Origin: Leptodactylus fallax
Lineage: Eukaryota; Chordata; Amphibia; Anura; Leptodactylidae
Assembly: GCA_947044405.1 (NCBI GenBank)
Contig: CAMRHE010000355.1
Coordinates: 930,001-994,000, forward strand
Length of the DNA: 64,000 nt
Reading direction: 5' to 3'
The position numbers were made by a program, and so were the translations under genes. The notes below the pieces were generated by a model, which searched no databases, was not told the origin of the DNA, and saw only the letters and a list, made by a program, of their open reading frames with translations. Below are positions 57,361-64,000 of this stretch, one piece after another. How positions within the stretch are numbered: the first letter of the stretch is position 1; each line of letters starts with the position of its first letter.

Positions 57361-57503
57361 CACTTCACAGGTGTGCCCTGTCAGGTTTAATAAGTGGAAT
57401 TTCTTGCCTTATAAATGGGGTTGGGCCCATAAGTTATGTTGTTCAGAAGTCAGGTGGATACACAGCTGACAGTCCTACTGAATGGAGTGTTAGCATTTGT
57501 ATT

Positions 57504-58541
57504 ATGGCAAGAAAAAAGCAGCTAAGTAAAGAAAAACGAGTGGCCATCATTACTTTAAGAAATGAAGGTCAGTCAGTCTGAAAAATTGGGAAACCTTTGA
57601 AAGTGTCCCCAAGTGCAGTGGCCAAAACCATCAAGCGCTACAAAGAAACTGGCTCACATGAGGACCGCCCCAGAAAAGGAAGACCAAGAGTCACCTCTGC
57701 TGCGGAGGATAAGTTCATCCGAGTCACCAGCCTCAGAAATCGCAGGTTAAGAGCAGCTCAGATTAGAGACCAGGTCAATGCCACGCAGAGTTCTAGCAGC
57801 AGACACATCTCTACAACAACTGTTAAGAGGAGACTGTGTGCAGCAGGCCTTCATGGTAAAATAGCTGCTAGGAAACCACTGCTAAGGACAGGCAACAAGC
57901 AGAAGAGACTTGTTTGGGCTAAAGAACACAAGGAATGGACATTAGACCTGTGGAAATCTGTGCTTTGATCCGATGAGTCCAAATTTGAGATCTTTGGTTC
58001 CAACCACCGTGTCTTTGTGCGACACAGAAAAGGTGAACAAATGGATTCTACATGCCTGGTTCCCACCGTGAAGCATGGAGGAGGAGGTGTGATGGTGTGG
58101 GGGTGCTTTGCTGGTGACACTGTTGGGCATTTATTCAAAATTGAAGGAATACTGAACCAGCATGGTTACCACAGCATCTTGCAGCGGCATGCTATTCCAT
58201 CCGGTTTGCGTTTAGTTGGACCATCATTTATTTTTCAACAGGACAATGACCCCAAACACACCTCCAGACTGTGTAAGGGCTATCTGACCAAGAAGGAGAG
58301 TGATGGGGTGCTACGCCAGATGACCTGGCCTCCACAGTCACCAGACCTGAACCCAATCAAGATGGTTTGGGGTGAGCTGGACCGCAGAGTGAAGGCAAAA
58401 GGGCCAACAAGTGCTAAGCATCTCTGGGAACTCCTTCAAGACTGTTGGAAAACCATTTCAGGTGACTATCTCTTGAAGCTCATCAAGAGAATGCCAAGAG
58501 TGTGCAAAAGCAGTAATCAAAGCAAAAGGTGGCTACTTTGA
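57504..58541 (+). pseudogene. DD38E Tc1-like transposase, inactivated
   Basis: The ATG at 57504 (MARKKQLSKEKR) starts a frame that continues to the TAG-type end at 58541, apart from TGA stops at codons 26 and 155. N-terminal helix-turn-helix (about 1-110) with a GRPR motif (RKGRPRVTSA). DDE domain: Asp157 (SDESKFEIFG), Asp247 (QQDNDPKHTS), and at position 286 Lys in LNPIKMVWGELD where the family has Glu. Asp247 and position 286 are separated by 38 residues. The gene length is normal for Tc1, and no frameshift is present, so the copy died recently by point changes. Confidence 0.9.
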
Positions 58542-58717
58542 AGAACCTAGAATATAAGACATATTTTCAGTTGTTTCACACTTTTTTGTTAAGTATATAA
58601 TTCCACATGTGTTAATTCATAGTTTTGATGCCTTCAGTGTGAATCTACAATTTTTATAATCATGAAAATACAGAAAACTCTTGGAATGAGAAGGTGTGTC
58701 CAAACTTTTGGTCTGTA

Positions 58718-58720
<3 letters not shown>
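58449..58720. repeat. Right terminal inverted repeat of the DD38E element
   Basis: 272 bp; its inner 93 bases are also the last 31 codons of the transposase, so the left repeat carries a mirror of that coding end. Confidence 0.9.

Positions 58721-58722
<2 letters not shown>

Positions 58723-58762
<40 letters not shown>
58723..58762. repeat. (TA)n microsatellite
   Basis: An alternating TA run of about 40 bp directly outside the Tc1 right end. Confidence 0.95.
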
Positions 58763-58766
<4 letters not shown>

Positions 58767-58856
58767 CTTTAGAACTATATCCATCAATATGATAGCAATG
58801 ACACAATATAAAGTTGGACATATACATTAGTGAACTGAGACCAAAAGGATCAGTTA

Positions 58857-59030
58857 TGTTAATAATAATAAGTGTATTTATATAACGCCAACATATTCCA
58901 CAGCCCTTTACAAATCAGTGGGTACATGAACTGACAATATTGGACATTACAATGTCACAAAGAATTAACATATCAAACAATAGGAGTGAGGCCCCGGCTT
59001 ATGAGAGCTTACATTCTATGAGATGTTGTA
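58857..59030 (-). mobile_element. L2/CR1-like LINE tail, inverted
   Basis: TTAATAATAATAAG, then TATTTATATAACGCCAAC and ATATTCCACAGCCCTTTACA: the reverse of the GCGCTGCGGAATATG tail at 1.3 kb. A GAGAGCTTACATTCTATGAG block ends it. Confidence 0.6.
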
Positions 59031-59215
59031 ACCCAACAACCTGATCCTTCTGTAGTCAGATGAAAATCGGGTGACCCTGATACACATTAGATTGTTGGCT
59101 GATGCAGCTGAAATTGTCTGGTTTGCTTGACATTAGACTAATGTGTATGTCCAGGTTAATTCCTATTTAAAATAATGATAAAACTACAAAAGCAAATGAC
59201 AGAAAACCTGGTGTA

Positions 59216-59543
59216 AGGCTAAGGTCCCACCTAGCGAGATGCAGTAAATAAAAGGCTGTGGAAAAAAAATGCGTCGGAAAAGCATCGCAAGTTTTCTCTG
59301 CAGCGTCTTTCATTGCATTTGCGCAGAGTTTTCCTCTGTTGACTTTCTGGCCCTATTATACATATATGGCAGGTATATTTGAAATGCTGTGATTGTCAAA
59401 AATGCAGCTTTTCAACTGCGGATTTTTTCTGCAATGTGTGGATGAGATTAGAAAGAACCCCATACACTTTGCAGGTACTATAAAAAGCAGCATTTTTTTG
59501 CCGCGGCCAAAACGCTGTGTTTTCAAAAGTGGAGCTTCAGCCT
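59216..59543. mobile_element. GGCTAAGGTCCCAC-family MITE
   Basis: AAGGCTAAGGTCCCACCTAG at the left, AAAAGTGGAGCTTCAGCCTA at the right; interior with GCAGCG and TTTTCC mirror blocks. Confidence 0.65.
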
Positions 59544-60816
59544 AACTTGACTGACATTTTGCATACAATCTGCAACATGAATGTTATTATTACAATTTTA
59601 ATTCTTATGTGCAGTAGTACCAAACTGAGGTTTAAATACACATTTATAACAAATGTTACAAATAGTCCAATACTTTTATATTTTTCCACTAGATAAAGAC
59701 ATTTAAGGAAAGAATACTAAATGAAACATAGAACTACAGTATGTAGTACTAGCACAGCCATCTTTACAGAACAAGCAGAAATGCGGAAGAAGCCTTTAGC
59801 CAAAACCATTGGAGTTGGAAAAGAAGGATAAGAGTCGTGAAATATTTATCAACTCCATGCATTTTGCATACCATAATCTTTTATTCTTGCTTTTAAAAGG
59901 TAAGATCTCCAACCTCCTTAGTGGTGGAGGGGGCAGAAGAAGCATTCAGTCTTCTGCAAAGAGTTTTCAGTCAGGAAAAAAAAAGCCTGAATGCATAATG
60001 TAAGGATTACAGTTAATTAGCCGACGCTAGAAGAAAACGCCGAGCGGGAGCAGGTAGAGATAATGAGTGGATGGGATTAAAAGAAAATTCACTTCCTGTT
60101 GTGTAGTAGCTTTTGCAATTGCATTAATAATGATAAAAAAGCTAAAGACATTGTTTTGTTAAAATTTACATAATGACTGTGTGAGATGGGAGACATTTTT
60201 TCTAATATTACAGTGAAATTAGTATTTAGGGAGTACTTGATATAGTATCCTTTGCCATAAAATAGATGAACATGTTGTAAGTACCTTTTAGGACTTTCAT
60301 TCTGCAAGACACTATTAGGCTTGCACTCGTTTTGATATTTTTTCAGTTTTTTTTTTTAATAATCCTAAATCATAGACACAGTACAAACACTGGTTTGGAT
60401 GAACATATCACATCCATATACAATTTAGCACTAAATCTGTTACACAGTAATTTATAATTTGTTCATGCAAATTAGAAGAGCATTAGAAGAGCACTGTTTT
60501 TTTTTTATTCATGTACCCATACATCTACAGTATACAGTATGTGGTTATATGTTTACAGAGATCCATGTATCTATATAATCCCGTCCTCCTTTTCTTGCTG
60601 CTGCAAGTCTGAGATCACCATACAATTGTGAGATTATGATTTTAACCCTTACATACCTACCTCGACACAAGCTGATGGGAAAGAAAAAACAAATAGAAAA
60701 CTATTATTTATCAACATTCAAAACTGTATTTCTTATTCATTAATAGTTTTCAGATGTATTTGTGAAGTCTTTTGATCAGTTCCATTGTCATTTTCTAAAA
60801 CTTTCTCCTGTGGGTA
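59544..60816. other. Gap without a recognised feature
   Basis: No supported gene, RNA or repeat boundary. Short frames (59809-60003, 60307-60089) lack features. Confidence 0.4.
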
Positions 60817-60932
60817 GCAGAGAGTCCTGCTTACCCCACCCACTAACGCTGATTGACAGCTTTCCCTTTATCAATAAATATGCATACAAAGCTATTAATC
60901 ATCCTGTGGGGGCGGAGTAAGCAGGACTCTTA
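60817..60932. repeat. Palindromic repeat, 116 bp
   Basis: AGAGTCCTGCTTACCCCACC is mirrored by GGGGCGGAGTAAGCAGGACTCT. It abuts the following MITE. Confidence 0.7.
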
Positions 60933-60934
60933 CG

Positions 60935-61131
60935 CTAAGGGCCCACGTTGCTGAAAAGCTGCTTTTTTGTTGTTGCAGATTTTGCTGTGGGTTTTTGAAT
61001 CAAACAGAAATGGGAAATACCTAGTAAACACTTATATTTTTCCCTTCTGCTCCAGGATTTGGTTCAAAGAACCACAGCAAAATCTGCAACAACAAAAAAG
61101 CAGCTTACTCGAAATGTGGGGCCTTAGCCTC
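60935..61131. mobile_element. GGCTAAGG-family MITE, strongly palindromic
   Basis: The left arm contains AAAGCTGCTTTTTTGTTGTT and the right arm AACAACAAAAAAGCAGCTT. The outer ends GCTAAGGGCCCACGTTG and ATGTGGGGCCTTAGCC pair. The arms cover most of the element. Confidence 0.75.
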
Positions 61132-61669
61132 ACTGTCATTCCTAGTCCTGTCAGGATTTTCTTTGTTTTCCTATTCAGAAATCCTGCTGTAAATCACACA
61201 AACCTATATACTCCACAGCTCATCTTCTCTCCCTCTGCCATAGGGAATCAGAAATGACCCCATAGCTTGGCTTTAATTGGTGGCCTATTGTCCCTACCTA
61301 CTATGTAAATTAACACTGGAAATATGCTGATCATCCAGAAGATACTGAGCCCTAAACTCTACTCAAGGCTTGTATATCCAAATCCGATAGTATAGATTAT
61401 GGCACACTTAGACCCTCTTAATATCAGATCTATGTATGTAAAAAGGAATTGTCCCATAAGTAAGTCTATCAGATTCTGTTCAGAAGATAAAACCCTGCAT
61501 GCACAACTTTACCTTCTGCCTCAAGCAATAACAAGATAGAAAAAAGCTTCCATTTTGTTCATCATTTCATCTGTGTACAGACAGAATGTGCACCATCTGC
61601 ATCCATCATTATAATAGTTTTTTTCCGTTGTTCTGATCTTGTGACATATCAGAGCAATGGACTGAAATT
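61132..61669. other. Gap without a recognised feature
   Basis: No supported feature; possibly decayed MITE text near 61,140-61,250. Confidence 0.35.
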
Positions 61670-62093
61670 AAAGGGGTGTTCCGAGACATACTTTTATTAT
61701 TTTATACCGCTGCTAGTAGACTAATAAACATAGCAAACAAGTACTCACCTCTCCCAGCCTCTGTCTCCAGAAGAAGCAGGTCTGTTCATTTGCGTACAGA
61801 TCCCTCAGCTGTTTGTGCCTGGTGACTGCAGCAATCACAGGCTACAGCAGTGACCTCTTCACAAACAGCATGTCACCACCAAATGGCACATGACCACAGT
61901 CAAGAGTTCACCACTGAGGCCTGTGTTGGCTGCAGGGCTCCTCTTGCACAAACAGGACATGACTGGTGACATCAGCCAGGGAATCTGTACACAGATGAAA
62001 TGGAGGCTTAGATGAATGTGTTTGTTATGTTTATTGGCTCACTAACTGCAGTATAAGATAATAAAAAAAAATGTCTCAGAACACCCCTTGAGG
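61670..62093. mobile_element. AAAGGGGTGTTC MITE
   Basis: AAAGGGGTGTTCCGAGACAT at the left and ATGTCTCAGAACACCCCTT at the right are inverted repeats. The interior, with TGACATCAGCCAGGGAATCTG and GAGGCCTGTG blocks, resembles the 17.9-kb element. Confidence 0.75.
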
Positions 62094-62392
62094 CCGGGGC
62101 CCTACGTGGCATAAATGGCGCGGTTTGGCTGCGGCGGAAAAAACTATGGCGTTTTACAGTCCCTGCAAAATGGATGGCATTCTGTGGAAAAATACGCGCA
62201 GCAGACACGCAGTTATTTCCAAAACCGTCATGGTTTTGGAAATCACAGCATGTCAATTTTACCTACAGAAACGCCAGCCGTTTCCTTATAGGTATAATGG
62301 AAGCACTGTGGGAAAAACATGTTGCCGCCGCAGTTTTTTCTGCAGTGCTTTTTTGCTGCAGCCTGCTACATGGGGCCTTAGCCTCAAGCTAA
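62089..62392. mobile_element. GGCTAAGGCCCC-family MITE
   Basis: GAGGCCGGGGCCCTACGTGG at the left, CTACATGGGGCCTTAGCCTC at the right. It directly abuts the previous MITE. Interior GGTTTTGGAAATCACAGCATG and mirrored GCGGCGG / CCGCCGC. Confidence 0.7.
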
Positions 62393-63554
62393 TGCAAACG
62401 GACCTTTAGATAACTAATGAAATACAAGTAAATAAAAAATGTATTGTGCAGCTGTTTATTCTGTAGCCTATTCTGCTATATGTATAATCTATTATTTGTG
62501 AAAGCCATGAAGCAACTATGTAAAAACACTGTAATATGGTAAAGGCAGCAAAAATAAACAGAAGATGACTGGTTAAACCTCTTTATGTCCCAAGCTGACC
62601 AGACCTCCCCATTAACCAATTAGACTGATGTAAAACACTGCGTTTTGTGACAATGGCAAGGAATTCCAGCTCACACAGAAGTCCTATGACAGGCTATCAC
62701 TATGAAGAACTGCAGTTTAAAGCATCTAGATGGACAAATCATTACATCTACTTACTGTATTACTATACCCAGATGCTAATAAATATAAAATGGCTGAAAT
62801 TTATGCAAGGTAACGTGATAATATCAAGTTCCATAAATATTTCTGGATAGGTTAATGAGAAGCTGAACGTTTCAATCTCCCTGTCTTTGTCCCTATAACA
62901 TAGGGCACGACTTTCTCTGCAATAGCCATAACCGTTCTGAGCCACTGATCCCCAATATAGCTGCTCACATCAATTCAGCATCTTCCTGAAAATGTACTTT
63001 TAAGCACCTTAATTGCATTTCAGAGATAACCCTGCAGGCAAAGTGACAGGAAGAGAAACCCTATAGAGCAGTTTGGCGGTCAGCCTCTTTGTTTTAAATC
63101 AATCAAACATCTGTGACTAATGCAGCTCTGGGCAGCTCCTCAGGAAGCATTAGCCCTATTAGTCTGCGCTGGCAGGAACACAAAATAATATATTTATGGA
63201 CGGAGCACATGTGCATTGCTGATGGAGACTGAGCAGTGGTCAGCACATTTACCTTGTCACGAGTTCACAGTGCACAGAATATTCTGCACATGTACCCTAG
63301 TTCTATAGACTGGAACGTTGCGTCCATCAGAGGCCATTTACATCAGCAAAGTGTGAAGTGTGTAGAGTGCAAAATGAAGCTGTGATTTTCCATGGTTACA
63401 AGTATGACGTTCTAACAACTGCAGTGTTCATATGACTCGAGTATGGCTGCAACTAAAATAGCTAATCTGGAGAGAAAATAATAATATTAAAGCGGTAGTC
63501 GTTGTTGTAACGTTATTAGAAATGAATGTGTATATATAGTTTACCATAAAGAAG
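62393..63554. other. Gap, possibly conserved non-coding DNA at 63,060-63,200
   Basis: No repeats recognised. The 63,060-63,200 segment is compositionally balanced and less decayed-looking (TCAATCAAACATCTGTGACT, GCTCTGGGCAGCTCCTCAGG), which is only a hint of conservation. Confidence 0.25.
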
Positions 63555-63890
63555 AATAAGTCTGTCAACAGTAAATTGGTTATAAACCTAATCTCAGTAC
63601 CTTGTAGAGGTGATTCTACCGTTTCTAAATCTGCCCCATTTACAAGTAAATTTGTATTCATATGCAGATAAGGGGAATGTAGAGCTGAGACGAAAGTTAT
63701 GGCACGCTAAGACACGCCTCCGAAACACACCCTTTATTTGCATATGAATAAAACACCAATTTACATGAAAATGGGGCTCCAAAGCTGGATAACAGAGATA
63801 TATTTGGATATTGTAGAATCACCTTTACATGGTACTGGGATTAGGTTTATAACAAATTTATAACTTTATAAATTTAAAACTGCTGATAGA
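63555..63890. mobile_element. Palindromic MITE with GGTTATAAACCTAATCTCAG arm
   Basis: GGTTATAAACCTAATCTCAG and GGTGATTCTAC at the left are mirrored by GTAGAATCACC and CTGGGATTAGGTTTATAAC at the right. The outer arms TCTGTCAACAG and CTGCTGATAGAC also pair imperfectly. Central TTTGCATATGAATAAA. Confidence 0.75.
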
Positions 63891-64000
63891 CTACCTGAAA
63901 AATATATAAATCCATAAAAATAAAATTTAGACCAGATTTTATTTTGATAGATTTTCAATTCTCTCATATCCACAGAAGGCCCTCTTCCTTTGGAAGGCCA

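Larger units (their letters stand above)
57088..58722 (+). mobile_element. Complete Tc1-like element of DD38E spacing
   Basis: Inverted repeats 57090-57360 (starts CAGTACAGACCAAAAGTTTG) and 58449-58720 (ends CAAACTTTTGGTCTGTACTG) are about 271 bp with few differences. It sits in a (TA)n tract, as expected for TA targeting. The single gene between is a transposase of 345 codons with two stops. The right repeat covers the last 31 codons of the gene. DD38E Tc1 relatives have been described as the Intruder lineage in fishes and frogs (recollection). Confidence 0.9.

Noticed and set aside
1..64000. tRNA, rRNA or snRNA genes
   Set aside because: No convincing cloverleaf with A and B boxes, nor rRNA or snRNA core sequence, was found by eye; a covariance-model search would be decisive.

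Overview
This is repeat-rich eukaryotic (vertebrate) DNA, most likely from a frog. The evidence is the mixture of element families, not any host gene: Tx1-type L1 LINEs, several Tc1/mariner lineages, TTAA-flanked elements with long palindromic arrays, many short palindromic MITEs, and L2-like LINE tails, all in an AT-rich background without bacterial gene organisation. Almost every long open frame belongs to a mobile element. The only candidate host coding sequence is one small exon on the minus strand near 22.3 kb, with a strong splice donor.

Layout. 0-3.8 kb: MITEs, an L2-like tail and microsatellites. 3.8-6.8 kb: one old Tc1 copy split by four later insertions, among them a clean solo LTR with a 5-bp target duplication. 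6.8-10.5 kb: sparse palindromes. 10.5-16.6 kb: a near full-length L1/Tx1 LINE on the minus strand with intact ORF1, decayed ORF2 and a 12-bp target duplication. 16.6-29 kb: sparse host-like sequence with MITEs, a probable solo LTR (20.25-21.37 kb), a minisatellite beside the candidate exon, a decayed minus-strand Tc1 copy and a chain of TTAA-flanked MITEs.

29.4-52.8 kb is the most structured part. An older TTAA element (E0) was entered, at a TTAA inside one of its tandem units, by a second copy of the same family (E1, 29,659-34,869) in the opposite orientation. A full-length plus-strand L1/Tx1 LINE then inserted into E0. Later a segment of about 9.96 kb (32,161-42,121) was duplicated in tandem (42,122-52,080). 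The junction uses a 4-bp CAAA microhomology; the two copies differ by only three substitutions and six homopolymer-length changes that I could see. The LINE, the right part of E1 and half of a Tc1 pseudogene are therefore each present twice. The right end of E1 carries about a dozen mostly perfect stem-loops packed into less than 500 bp.

52.8-64 kb: a short TTAA element, more palindromic MITEs, and a complete Tc1-like element whose second catalytic Asp and third catalytic position are separated by 38 residues (DD38E class). It has 271-bp inverted repeats that overlap the end of the transposase, two stop codons, and Lys in place of the catalytic Glu.

The genes do not form a pathway. The window records layered transposition: Tc1 copies and MITEs as substrate, LTR and LINE insertions on top, then a very recent microhomology-mediated tandem duplication (or an assembly duplication that imitates one). 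Family names rest on recalled consensus features and visible motifs, not on database searches.
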